Positions 43,147-52,114 of a DNA stretch of 64,000 nucleotides are shown here, one piece after another. Below the pieces are notes generated by a model. The model was not told the DNA's origin. It made no database searches and worked only from the letters and a program-made list of their open reading frames with translations. Source of the stretch: a bacterium (GTDB lineage Bacteria > Krumholzibacteriota > Krumholzibacteriia > Krumholzibacteriales > Krumholzibacteriaceae); assembly GCA_020350885.1 (NCBI GenBank), contig CP070727.1, positions 1,013,131-1,077,130 on the forward strand, given 5' to 3'. How positions within the stretch are numbered: the stretch's first letter is position 1; each line of letters opens with the position of its first letter. A program made the position numbers and the translations under genes.

Positions 43147-43839
43147 GTGAGGATCTTTAGAGATAACAAAGGACTTACAGGCGTGAGTATCACCGTCAGC
43201 CTGATCGTGGTCGCTGTCTTCTTCCCCGCGCTACTCAATCCGCAGGAGTCGACCACGGAGGTCCTCACCAACCTGGAGGTAGTCGAGTTCGTCTCAACGG
43301 AAGCTATCGAGGAGCTCATCGACAATATGGGAGGGCTGACGAAGGACGGTCTCGTCATTTTGAAGAAGGAAAAGAGTGTCGGTGATATAGATTTTGTTTT
43401 CGAGAATCTCCTGCTTAAGTCTCTGAATGATGCCGGATGGCGCGTGTCGCACGGGAAAGGTCAGGTTGCTGACACCTTGCTACCGACCGGTGATTTCGAG
43501 TTCGGATATCAACTCATCAAGCTGAATCTTGCGTATCCGAAGATCAGCCGGCACTACTGGTTTGGACAGAAGAATGTCGAGCGCTTGGCCGAAGTCGGCG
43601 TCTTCGCGAAGCTCGTCGACCTCTCTACCGGCGATATCGTCTGGGTGGGTGATGTGCACAAGGAATACGATGATGCGATATCGTATGCGCTCCTCGATCG
43701 CGTAGAAGACGAGCAGTACGAGTTTACCCGACCGGCTCGCAACGAGCTCCGCTGGAAAAGACTCCTCGAACCACTCATCGTAACCGGCATCGTAACCGGC
43801 CTCGTATACCTCTTCTTCTCTAATCAGAGCAATGACTGA
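43147..43839 (+). CDS. Membrane protein of unknown function with N- and C-terminal hydrophobic segments
   Basis: I do not recognise this 230-residue protein. It has a hydrophobic N-terminal segment (residues about 13-30), a soluble middle of some 170 residues, and a C-terminal membrane helix (LIVTGIVTGLVYLFF, about 209-224) built on a 12-bp tandem duplication in the DNA. The middle has the pattern LVDLSTGDIVWVGDVHKEY, which recalls CsgG/FlgO-like lipoproteins, but only loosely. GTG start with GAGGGAGG upstream. It heads an operon with a TPR lipoprotein, BamD and nadD, so an envelope role is likely. Confidence 0.7.
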   Translation: MRIFRDNKGLTGVSITVSLIVVAVFFPALLNPQESTTEVLTNLEVVEFVSTEAIEELIDNMGGLTKDGLVILKKEKSVGDIDFVFENLLLKSLNDAGWRVSHGKGQVADTLLPTGDFEFGYQLIKLNLAYPKISRHYWFGQKNVERLAEVGVFAKLVDLSTGDIVWVGDVHKEYDDAISYALLDRVEDEQYEFTRPARNELRWKRLLEPLIVTGIVTGLVYLFFSNQSND

Positions 43840-44794
43840 TTCCAGGACCAAAGGGGTATTGCAGACGGGAAACGGAACTAACCCCGAGAGAGTGTTGTAT
43901 GCGTTACTGATCGTGACGGCACTCGTGTGTTTCTCCTGCGGCAAGGAGCCTGTCCTCGAGAAGGCGAGAAAGGAGTACGAGGAGGGCCGGTACCGGGAAG
44001 TGGTATTTCTCGTGAGACACCACCTGCGCCGTGGGGGGAATCGGAAACCCGAGCTGCTCTTTCTGGCGGGAAAATCCTGGATGCGACTCGGTGTGGAGGC
44101 TGAGGCGGAAGATGCATTCGCCGAGGTATATAGTATCGATTCGACATGGGCGCCCCCCATAGCGGAGGCGCTCAAGGAAGAGGCCACAATCAGCATCGCC
44201 TCAGGGTATACGAGCAGGGGCAAACGGTTTGTACTGCAGGCGATCAATTACGATCATGGTGTGGACTTCGACAGGTATAATGCGATTGCCGGTGAGCTGT
44301 TGCTCGAAAAAGGGGATTTCGACGGGGCGATCAGGTACCTCGGCACCTACCTGGAACGGCTTCCGGATACAACGGGGGCGGCGGAGGTCATGATGCATCT
44401 CGGCGCAGCTTACGAGGGGAAAGGGGCGTATGATGAAGCCGTGTCCCTGTATCGCACCTTTCAGGAGCAATATCCGAAGAGCCGACTTAAGACGACGATA
44501 CAATGGAAGCTCGAGAATCTGCTGTTCATGAAAGCGCAGCGGTGTGCAATCGATGGAGAAATAGAAGAGGCAAAGCGGCTTCTTCTCGATTTGGTCTCCT
44601 CCGTTCACAGTCCTCTCGTTCACGAACGGACATCCTTCCTGCTCGGTGAGCTGTTCGAGAAGGAGGGGGACATCGACAGGGCCGTCCGGTACTATACGGA
44701 GGTCGTGAACCTGAATCTCGGCTCGAGTAAGAGGCTCGTGGAGAAAGCAAAGGAGCGGATTGAAAGGCTTGAGACGGAGCGAGCTCGATATTGA
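43832..44794 (+). CDS. TPR lipoprotein
   Basis: The 320-residue product has a hydrophobic segment ending in LVCFSC, a lipobox-like site at about residue 36, followed by tetratricopeptide-like helices (GDFDGAIRYLGTYLERLP, GAYDEAVSLYRTFQEQYP, GDIDRAVRYYTEVVNLN). It overlaps the previous gene by 8 bp and bamD by 35 bp. The helices are of the type seen in BamD/YbgF-like proteins. It may be a second outer-membrane assembly factor; no specific family is recognised. Confidence 0.72.
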   Translation: MTDSRTKGVLQTGNGTNPERVLYALLIVTALVCFSCGKEPVLEKARKEYEEGRYREVVFLVRHHLRRGGNRKPELLFLAGKSWMRLGVEAEAEDAFAEVYSIDSTWAPPIAEALKEEATISIASGYTSRGKRFVLQAINYDHGVDFDRYNAIAGELLLEKGDFDGAIRYLGTYLERLPDTTGAAEVMMHLGAAYEGKGAYDEAVSLYRTFQEQYPKSRLKTTIQWKLENLLFMKAQRCAIDGEIEEAKRLLLDLVSSVHSPLVHERTSFLLGELFEKEGDIDRAVRYYTEVVNLNLGSSKRLVEKAKERIERLETERARY

Positions 44795-45557
44795 TATCGC
44801 CGCCGTGGCCGTGCTCTGCGCTGTAATGATGGTCATTGCTTCATGCGGTGGACCCTACGCCGGCAAGAAGGTTGCAACGCCTGAGCTCAAGCTCGACCTT
44901 GCCGGGCGGCTGTTCGAGGAGGGGAAGTACAGCGATGCGGCCGTCGAGTACAAGGATTTCCTGGCGACCTTCGCCGGCCATGAACGGAGCGACTTCGCCC
45001 AGTTCCGCCTTGCAGAGTGCTATAGGTTGGACGAGCAGTACCCGCTGGCGGCGGTCGAGTACCGCATCCTCGTCAACGACTACGGATACAGCGAGTACAT
45101 CGACGATGCATTGTATCTCGAGGCGCTCAGCGCCTTCAAGCAGGCACCGAGAGCCGAGCGTGATCAAACGAAGAGCTACGAAGCACTCACCCGGCTGAAC
45201 CGTTTCTTCGAACTCTTCCCGACGAGCCCCCGGCGCCAGGAGGGAGAGGAGCTTCAAATCGAGCTCCATAATCGTTTGGGCAAGAAGGACTTCATGAATG
45301 CCCGGCTCTACTTTCGGAAGAAGGAGTATGCGGCAGCGATTATCTATCTCGACAAGGTGATTTCGCTGTATGCCACATCATCCTGGGCGGACCGGAGCCG
45401 ATACTACCGCGGCGTGATATACGAGCGAGAGGGCCGGATCACGGAGGCGCTGTCGGAGTACGAGGCGGCCGTCGCATCGAAAAGCTCCTTTTCGGAGAAG
45501 GATGATGCGCGCAGGCGTATCGCCGCGTTACGGGGAGAAGAGGCGAGTGGACGGTAG
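44760..45557 (+). CDS. bamD: Outer-membrane assembly lipoprotein BamD
   Basis: The 265-residue lipoprotein (lipobox VIASC, Cys29) has the BamD pattern of TPR helices: LFEEGKYSDAAVEYKDFLA, AECYRLDEQYPLAAVEYR, then RLNRFFELFPTSP and YFRKKEYAAAIIYLDKVI. BamD works with BamA (encoded at 58.5 kb) to insert beta-barrel proteins into the outer membrane. The TTG at 44760 gives a normal basic signal-peptide start; the gene overlaps the preceding one by 35 bp and nadD by 11 bp. Confidence 0.83.
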   Translation: MKGLRRSELDIDIAAVAVLCAVMMVIASCGGPYAGKKVATPELKLDLAGRLFEEGKYSDAAVEYKDFLATFAGHERSDFAQFRLAECYRLDEQYPLAAVEYRILVNDYGYSEYIDDALYLEALSAFKQAPRAERDQTKSYEALTRLNRFFELFPTSPRRQEGEELQIELHNRLGKKDFMNARLYFRKKEYAAAIIYLDKVISLYATSSWADRSRYYRGVIYEREGRITEALSEYEAAVASKSSFSEKDDARRRIAALRGEEASGR

Positions 45558-46143
45558 GGAGAAGATAGGGTTGTTCGGTGGTTCCTTCGATCCGATACAT
45601 ACGGGACATCTGATCCTGGCTGAGTCGGCCCGTTCCTGGATCGGTCTGGAGCGGATCATCTTTCTGCCGACCGCGATACCTCCGCATAAAAATCACACCG
45701 GGATGACGAGCTACGAGGTGCGTGCCCGGATGGTCGAGCTGGCGATCGAGGATAATCCCAACTTCGAGCTCTCGACCCTCGAGGGCCAGTGGAGGGTGTC
45801 GTACACGTATGAAACCGTTCTTCATTTCAAGGACGAGGGATACGGAAAGGAACAGGTTCATCTACTGATAGGAAGCGATACACTGGGGGAGATCCACTCG
45901 TGGAAAAATCCGGAGTTGATCTTCTCGCACGCAACGATCGTCGTACTCATGCGACCGGGTTACGAGAAGCTGCCCATCCTCCCGGACGGGGCTGCGGTAG
46001 TTATGATCGAAACCGGCAGCAATTCGATCTCCGCAACCGAGATCAGGAAGCGGGTATCGGAAAAAAGATCCATACGCTATCTCGTCCCGGGATCGGTCGA
46101 ACGGTTCATCCAGGAGCACTCCCTGTACTCACACCCCGCCTGA
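45547..46143 (+). CDS. nadD: Nicotinate-nucleotide adenylyltransferase
   Basis: NadD (198 residues) adenylates nicotinate mononucleotide in NAD synthesis. The nucleotidyltransferase motif GGSFDPIHTGHL is at about residues 10-21, and the second motif SISATEIRKR is near 160. PTAIPPHKN also fits the family. GTG start at 45547 inside the end of bamD, with GGGGAGAAGAGG upstream. Confidence 0.93.
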   Translation: MDGREKIGLFGGSFDPIHTGHLILAESARSWIGLERIIFLPTAIPPHKNHTGMTSYEVRARMVELAIEDNPNFELSTLEGQWRVSYTYETVLHFKDEGYGKEQVHLLIGSDTLGEIHSWKNPELIFSHATIVVLMRPGYEKLPILPDGAAVVMIETGSNSISATEIRKRVSEKRSIRYLVPGSVERFIQEHSLYSHPA

Positions 46144-46158
46144 GAGGGATTGATACCC

Positions 46159-48876
46159 ATGGCACTGTATCTGATAGACGGCCATGCCATAGCGTATCGT
46201 TCGCACTTCGCCTTTATTCGGAATCCATTGACGAATACGAAGGGTGAGAATACGAGCGCGGTCTTCGGGTTTCTCAGGACCCTGCAGCTGCTCATGAAGA
46301 AGTACCATCCGGAGCATCTCGCGGTGATCTTCGACAGCGAGGAGGAGACCGGGCGGCACAGGGAGTTCCCGGATTACAAAGCACAACGGGAAGAGATGCC
46401 CGATGAGCTCGAGGTACAGATTCCCTGGATTCTTGATCTACTCGAAGCAATGGGCATCCCGGTACTGACGCACCCGGGGTACGAGGCCGACGATGTCATT
46501 GCGACACTCGCCCGGCAGGCCGAGGTGCAGGGTGAGGACGTGAGGATCGTAACCGGTGACAAGGATCTCTTCCAGCTGCTCTCCGATCGTATCCATATCC
46601 TACGGCCGTCGAGGGGAACCGGACTCGAGGATGAGATCACGATGGGGTATCTCGAGAAACGGTTCGGTCTTCGCCCCGGGCAGATCGTCGACCTTCTCGC
46701 CCTCATGGGTGACAGCTCGGATAATATCCCCGGCGTGAAGGGGATCGGTGAGAAGACGGCGCTCAAGCTGTTGCACCGGTTCGGTTCCCTCGATGCGGTC
46801 CTCGAACGCATTGACGAGGTGGAGCCGGGGCATGTTCAGAGCAAGATCAGGACAGGCAGGGAAGATGCACTCTTCTCCCGAGGACTCGTCACTCTCCAGG
46901 AGGTTCCCCTCGGGACGACCTGGGAGGATTGCACAATCGGTGAGCCGGATAACGATCGTCTCACAGAGATACTACTCAGGCTGGAGTTTCATCAGATCCT
47001 GCGCGAGCTGACGCCGCAGAGGCCGGACGAGCCAGATTCGGTCGATTACGAACTGCTCGATCAGGGGGGGCTTGCCGATCTCGCTTCCACACTCGGCGGG
47101 GTCGGGGAGTTCGTGATCGATGTCGAGACGACGTCGCTCGATCCACTCAGGGCGGAGATCGTCGGCATCTCCCTCTGCACCGAGCCGGGAAAAACCTGGT
47201 ACATTCCGGTCGAAACGGCCGACCGATCCGAAGACGGTGGTCTATTTCCGGCGGGCGGAAAACCGGCTGGTAGGGGAATACCGCTCGAGGTTGTGCGCGC
47301 ACATCTCGATCCGATGCTCTCGGACGAGAAGGTCGGCAAGATCGGGCACAATATCAAGTACGACTGTCTGGTGCTCGAGGCCCACGGCTTTACCGTGGCC
47401 GGTGTGTCGTTCGATACAATGATCGCCTCGTACTGCCTCGATCCCGAACGCAGATCCCATTCACTCGACAACCTCACCCTCGAGTTCTGCCGCCACACGA
47501 TGATCTCGTACGGGGAGCTCTTCAATCCGGACGATAAGGTGCGCGATATCAGAACGGTGCCTCTCGAGAGGCTTTCGGAGTATTCGTGTGAGGATGCAGA
47601 TTACACGATGCGCCTCAAGATGGTTCTTGCAGATCGCATCGACGAGTCGGGGTACGACTCGCTCTTCAGGGAAGTGGAGATGCCCCTGTGTTTGGTACTC
47701 AAGCGGATGGAGCAGGCGGGAGTGGCACTCGATTGCCGGAAGCTGGAGAAGCTTTCGGGCGAGGTCGCCGGTCAGCTCGAGCAGCGGGCGCAGGAGATCT
47801 ACGGAGAGGCCGGCGAGGAGTTCAACATAAATTCCGGCAAGCAGCTTCAGCGCATCCTCTTCGAAAAGTTGGGCCTGCCCCCGCTGCGACGGACAAAGAC
47901 CGGGTATTCCACGGACGTAGAGGTGCTCATGGAGCTCGCCGGCGAGCACCGCATTGCGGGTCTCGTTCTCGAATATCGTCAGCTGGCGAAGCTTGCCGGT
48001 ACGTATATAGATGCACTGCCGCGCCTCGTGAATCCCGACACGGGACGGATCCATACGTCGTTCAACCAAACCGTCACAGCGACCGGGCGACTCTCCTCGA
48101 GTGATCCAAACCTTCAGAATATCCCGATCCGTACGGAGCTCGGCCGCAGGATCAGACGGGCGTTCGTCGCCCGCCGGGGACATCTCCTGATGGATGCGGA
48201 TTATTCCCAGATAGAGCTTCGGATAATGGCTCACCTCTCGGGCGATCCCTCTCTCGTGGAGGCGTTCCACGACGGTATCGATATCCACACACGCACCGCC
48301 GCACGCATCTACGGTATCGACGAAGGGGAGGTCGATGCCGAGAAGAGATCCCGTGCAAAGACGATCAACTTCGGCGTCATTTACGGCATGGGAGCGAGGG
48401 GGCTCTCCCGGCAACTTGGGATACCGGTTGCAGAGGCCAAGCAATTCATCGAGGATTACTTCGCGAGTTATCCGGGCGTGAAGGCGTACATCGATCGATC
48501 GATCGGACAGGCACGCGAGCGTGGATATGCGGAGACACTCATGGGCCGCCGCCGTAACCTCCCCGATATAGCCAGTGGTGACGGACGTGTTCGTAGCTTC
48601 TCCGAACGCATCGCCGTCAACATGCCGATACAGGGAACCGCCGCGGATATGATCAAAGTGGCAATGATCGATATCGACAGGGGCATACGCGGGAGAGGAC
48701 TCGGAAGCAGGATGGTTCTCCAGGTACACGATGAGCTGGTCTTTGAGGTTCCGCTGAACGAACGTGAGGATATCGAGGAGCTGGTTCGGCGGTCGATGGA
48801 ATCGGCATTACGGTTGGAGGTGCCGCTCGAGGTGGAGATCGGTTTCGGCAAAGACTGGGTGGAGGCGCATCGATGA
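46159..48876 (+). CDS. polA: DNA polymerase I
   Basis: PolA (905 residues) fills gaps and removes primers. The 5'-3' exonuclease domain (about 1-290) has GDKDLFQLLSD and MGDSSDNIPGVKGIGEKTA. The 3'-5' proofreading domain (about 305-510) keeps its acidic residues: VIDVETTSLDP and GHNIKYDC. The polymerase domain has DADYSQIELRIMAHLSGD, the O-helix RAKTINFGVIYG (with Phe) and QVHDELVFEV. All three activities therefore look intact. The ATG at 46159 has AGAGGGA upstream. coaE overlaps its stop by 4 bp. Confidence 0.96.
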   Translation: MALYLIDGHAIAYRSHFAFIRNPLTNTKGENTSAVFGFLRTLQLLMKKYHPEHLAVIFDSEEETGRHREFPDYKAQREEMPDELEVQIPWILDLLEAMGIPVLTHPGYEADDVIATLARQAEVQGEDVRIVTGDKDLFQLLSDRIHILRPSRGTGLEDEITMGYLEKRFGLRPGQIVDLLALMGDSSDNIPGVKGIGEKTALKLLHRFGSLDAVLERIDEVEPGHVQSKIRTGREDALFSRGLVTLQEVPLGTTWEDCTIGEPDNDRLTEILLRLEFHQILRELTPQRPDEPDSVDYELLDQGGLADLASTLGGVGEFVIDVETTSLDPLRAEIVGISLCTEPGKTWYIPVETADRSEDGGLFPAGGKPAGRGIPLEVVRAHLDPMLSDEKVGKIGHNIKYDCLVLEAHGFTVAGVSFDTMIASYCLDPERRSHSLDNLTLEFCRHTMISYGELFNPDDKVRDIRTVPLERLSEYSCEDADYTMRLKMVLADRIDESGYDSLFREVEMPLCLVLKRMEQAGVALDCRKLEKLSGEVAGQLEQRAQEIYGEAGEEFNINSGKQLQRILFEKLGLPPLRRTKTGYSTDVEVLMELAGEHRIAGLVLEYRQLAKLAGTYIDALPRLVNPDTGRIHTSFNQTVTATGRLSSSDPNLQNIPIRTELGRRIRRAFVARRGHLLMDADYSQIELRIMAHLSGDPSLVEAFHDGIDIHTRTAARIYGIDEGEVDAEKRSRAKTINFGVIYGMGARGLSRQLGIPVAEAKQFIEDYFASYPGVKAYIDRSIGQARERGYAETLMGRRRNLPDIASGDGRVRSFSERIAVNMPIQGTAADMIKVAMIDIDRGIRGRGLGSRMVLQVHDELVFEVPLNEREDIEELVRRSMESALRLEVPLEVEIGFGKDWVEAHR

Positions 48877-49481
48877 AACCCCCCATTATCGTCGTGACGG
48901 GCGCAATCGGCTCGGGGAAGTCGACGGTTGCACGCATCCTCGCTTCCGCGGGCGGCACTATGATCGACTGTGACGCACTTGCAAAGCGTGCGCTGGATAC
49001 CGAGGAAGTTCATCGGCGTCTTACCGCGCAGTTCGGCACCGGAATTCTTACCCGTTCAGGGCGTCTCTCTCCGACCCGGCTCGGCAGGGCCGTCTTCGCC
49101 GACGAGAAGAAGTTACGCATCCTCAACCGGATCATCAGGCCGTATGTGAAGGGATTGATCAATGATGAGGTGAGGAGGTTCAGAACGGAGGCCGTCTACA
49201 TTGTCCTTGATGCGGTACTCTTTTTTCAGTATAAATTCAGGTTCAAAGTCGATCTGGTCGTTGCGACGAAGGCTCCGGAGGATGTGCGCCGCCGGAGGCT
49301 CGTCACGGGACGGGGAATTTCATATGAGGATGCGGCCATGCGGATCGACCGGCAGCGTCGGATGCATCGTGACTGGCTGCGTGCCGACATCATACTGCGC
49401 ACGGATGTTCCGAGGGCGGCAATGAGACGCACCGCCCGGGCGGTACGGGACTCCTTCCTGAGGACGCACGGATTGGATTAA
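48873..49481 (+). CDS. coaE: Dephospho-CoA kinase
   Basis: CoaE (202 residues) performs the last step of coenzyme A synthesis. The P-loop GAIGSGKSTVARI is at residues 10-22, followed by DCDALAKRAL and a LID-like segment TGRGISYEDAAMRIDRQ. The kinase fold and length are normal. GGTGGAGG lies within the end of polA before the overlapping ATG. The order polA-coaE is common. Confidence 0.92.
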   Translation: MKPPIIVVTGAIGSGKSTVARILASAGGTMIDCDALAKRALDTEEVHRRLTAQFGTGILTRSGRLSPTRLGRAVFADEKKLRILNRIIRPYVKGLINDEVRRFRTEAVYIVLDAVLFFQYKFRFKVDLVVATKAPEDVRRRRLVTGRGISYEDAAMRIDRQRRMHRDWLRADIILRTDVPRAAMRRTARAVRDSFLRTHGLD

Positions 49482-49493
49482 CGGGGGAACGCC

Positions 49494-50613
49494 ATGGAAT
49501 CCGGGATGACACATCGTGAAGCGGAAGATGCGGTTCAGAGGATGGGGGAGCGGCTTTCGGAGCTGCAGGATTACCTTTGACGTGGAGGAGATGGCCCGGG
49601 AGATTGCTACAATCGAAAAGCGGATGGAGGGTGACGGCTTCTGGGAGGACCGCGAGCAGGCCGACGGCCTGGTCGCCCGGCTCAAGGAGCTCAAGAGAAC
49701 GCTTGAACCGTACCGCCAGCTCGAACATGATCTCTCCTCCCTGAGGGAACTCCTCTCCCTCGATGGATGCCCTGATGATGGCTCGCTGCTCGAAGAGATC
49801 AACGCGGAGCTTTCCCGCATAAATGCCGAGCTCGGAGAGTTCGAGCTCGAGGTTCTGCTCTCGGGCGAACACGACCGGGGAAACGCACTCATGAATATCC
49901 ACCCCGGTGCCGGGGGGACCGAGTCACAGGACTGGGCGGAGATGCTGCTCCGTCTCTATTCGAGATACCTTGAACGGACGGGATATAAATACAGGTTGCT
50001 GGATTACCAACCCGGTGAGGAGGCAGGCATCAAGAACGCAACGGTCGAGGTGAGAGGTGAATTCGCATTCGGGAGGTTGAAGTCGGAGAGCGGTATCCAT
50101 CGTCTCGTGAGGATCTCGCCCTTCGACGCCGGTCGTCGCCGTCATACCTCGTTCGCCTCCGTTTTCGTCTATCCGGAGATCGACGAACAAATAGAGGTGG
50201 AGATAAATCCCAACGATATCCGGATAGATACCTACCGAGCGAGTGGTGCGGGAGGACAGCACGTCAACAAGGTATCGTCCGCGGTCCGGATAACACATTT
50301 CCCCACGGGGATCGTGGTACAGTGCCAGAACGAGCGCTCCCAGCATCGAAACCGTGACATGGCGATGCAGGTGCTGCGCTCACGGATCTACGCCAAGCTT
50401 CTCCAGGAGGAGGAGGAGCGGAAGGCGAGGATCGCAGGTGAGAAGAAGGATATTTCATGGGGGAACCAGATACGGAGCTATGTCTTTCAACCCTACACGA
50501 TGGTTAAGGATCACCGCACCGGCGTCCAGACCTCGGACGTGACGGACGTTATGGACGGGGGGATAGATGCCTTTATCGAGGGTTATCTCAGATGGAAGGA
50601 AAGGAAGACGTAA
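49494..50613 (+). CDS. prfB: Peptide chain release factor 2 with programmed +1 frameshift
   Basis: RF2 ends translation at UGA and UAA. The gene is read in two frames: 28 codons from ATG 49494 to CTT-TGA (stop 49578-49580), then the +1 frame from GAC 49579, giving about 372 residues. The joined protein runs [21 protein letters not shown], as in other RF2s. The tripeptide that reads the stop codon appears as SPF (RISPFD), and the hydrolysis motif is [16 protein letters not shown] precedes the ATG. lysS follows closely, as in E. coli. A simple open-frame reading would wrongly start it inside the other frame. Confidence 0.95.
49575..49581 (+). promoter_or_regulatory. RF2 autoregulatory frameshift site CTT-TGA-C
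   Basis: The slippery codon CTT is followed by TGA and C, the same heptamer used in E. coli prfB. An AGGAT (49567-49571) three bases before CTT is in the place of the internal Shine-Dalgarno-like stimulator. Low RF2 leaves the ribosome paused at UGA so that it shifts +1 and makes more RF2. Confidence 0.93.
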
Positions 50614-50620
50614 GGTGAAG

Positions 50621-52111
50621 ATGAGTGATGCGAAATCAGGAGGGGGCAGGGAACGCGAGCACCGTATCGAGAAGCTCGAGAAGATCAGGGAGCTGGGCAT
50701 CGATCCGTATCCCTACCGTTTCCAGCGAACCCACAGCATCGCGGGAACGATCGAGAATCGCGAGCAGCTCATAGCGGGCGAGGTCCGCCTGGCGGTCGCG
50801 GGTAGGATCATGTCGGTTCGCGGTCACGGGCATACCGCCTTCGGACATATCAAGGACGATACCGGGACCATACAGTTCTACATCAGGGACGATCAGCTCG
50901 ATGAGCACGAATTCGGCCTGTTCAAGCTGCTCGATGTCGGAGATATCGTTGGTCTGTGGGGCGTCCTGTTCACCACCCGGTCGGGGGAGCTCACGGTGCG
51001 CGTCGCCAATCTCGAGCTGCTCGCCAAGTCGATCCGTCCCCTGCCGGAAAAGTTTCACGGGCTCCAGGACAAGGAGCTCAGGTACCGGCACCGTTACGTA
51101 GACCTCATCGTCAATGACGAGGTGATGAAGGTATTCCGCATGCGCTCGAAGATCCTTGAGACGATGCGGCAGTTCCTTCTCGGTAACAATTTTCTCGAGG
51201 TCGAAACGCCTATACTCCAGCCGTTGTACGGAGGGGCGATGGCGCGCCCGTTTGTTACCCGGCACAACGCCCTCGATATGGATCTCTATCTGCGGATCGC
51301 CGACGAACTCTATCTCAAACGGCTCATCGTGGGCGGCATGGAGCGTGTCTTCGAGTTCTCGAAGGATTTCAGAAACGAGGGGATGGACCGTTCCCATAAT
51401 CCTGAGTTTACCATGCTCGAATGCTACGCAGCATACTGGGACTACAACGACATGATGGGCTTCGTCGAGGAGATGTTCTCAACACTCGCTACGGAGGTCT
51501 GCGGTACAACCGACATCCAGTTCGGTGAGCACAGCATAGACCTTTCCCCTCCATGGAGGCGCCTCACCTTCTTCGAGGCCCTCCACGAGGTCGCTGGAGA
51601 GGATCTCCGGGCTTCGGGGGAGGGCCGGTTGGAGGAGATCGCCAGGAGCAGGGAGATCGATCTGGAGGGGATCAGCGGCAGAACGGCGTTGCTGGACACC
51701 ATCTTCTCTGAGCTTGTCGAGCCGGCATTGATCCAGCCGACCTTTATCACGGATTACCCGTTGGAGCTCTCACCGCTCGCCAAGATCCATCGTGCCGATC
51801 GTGGGCTTGTCGAGCGCTTCGAGCCCTACATTGCCGGTTTCGAGGTAGGGAATGCATTCAGCGAGCTGAACGATCCTCTCGATCAGCGTGCACGTTTCGA
51901 AGCGCAGGCCGAGTTGCGGAAGGCCGGTTTGCAGGACGCACATCCGGTCGATGATGACTACATCAGGGCCCTCGAGTACGGAATGCCGCCGACCGGCGGC
52001 ATCGGTATCGGCGTCGACAGGGTCGTCATGCTGTTGACCGGTGCAACGTCGATCAGGGACGTCATACTATTTCCCCAGATGCGCCCCGAGGAGGGGCGCG
52101 ATGGTGCGTGA
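50621..52111 (+). CDS. lysS: Lysyl-tRNA synthetase, class II
   Basis: LysRS (about 496 residues) charges tRNA-Lys. The N-terminal OB-fold anticodon-binding domain (about 45-150) precedes the class II core. Motif 1 region LRYRHRYVDLI, motif 2 FEFSKDFRNEGMDRSHNPEF and motif 3 GIGIGVDRVVML are clear. I took the ATG at 50621, 7 bp after prfB; a GTG at 50615 is also possible. The prfB-lysS pair is widely conserved. Confidence 0.96.
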   Translation: MSDAKSGGGREREHRIEKLEKIRELGIDPYPYRFQRTHSIAGTIENREQLIAGEVRLAVAGRIMSVRGHGHTAFGHIKDDTGTIQFYIRDDQLDEHEFGLFKLLDVGDIVGLWGVLFTTRSGELTVRVANLELLAKSIRPLPEKFHGLQDKELRYRHRYVDLIVNDEVMKVFRMRSKILETMRQFLLGNNFLEVETPILQPLYGGAMARPFVTRHNALDMDLYLRIADELYLKRLIVGGMERVFEFSKDFRNEGMDRSHNPEFTMLECYAAYWDYNDMMGFVEEMFSTLATEVCGTTDIQFGEHSIDLSPPWRRLTFFEALHEVAGEDLRASGEGRLEEIARSREIDLEGISGRTALLDTIFSELVEPALIQPTFITDYPLELSPLAKIHRADRGLVERFEPYIAGFEVGNAFSELNDPLDQRARFEAQAELRKAGLQDAHPVDDDYIRALEYGMPPTGGIGIGVDRVVMLLTGATSIRDVILFPQMRPEEGRDGA

Positions 52112-52114
52112 ACC

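Noticed and set aside
47461..48729. 422-codon open frame antisense to polA
   Set aside because: The plus strand carries intact polymerase motifs throughout; the minus frame has none.
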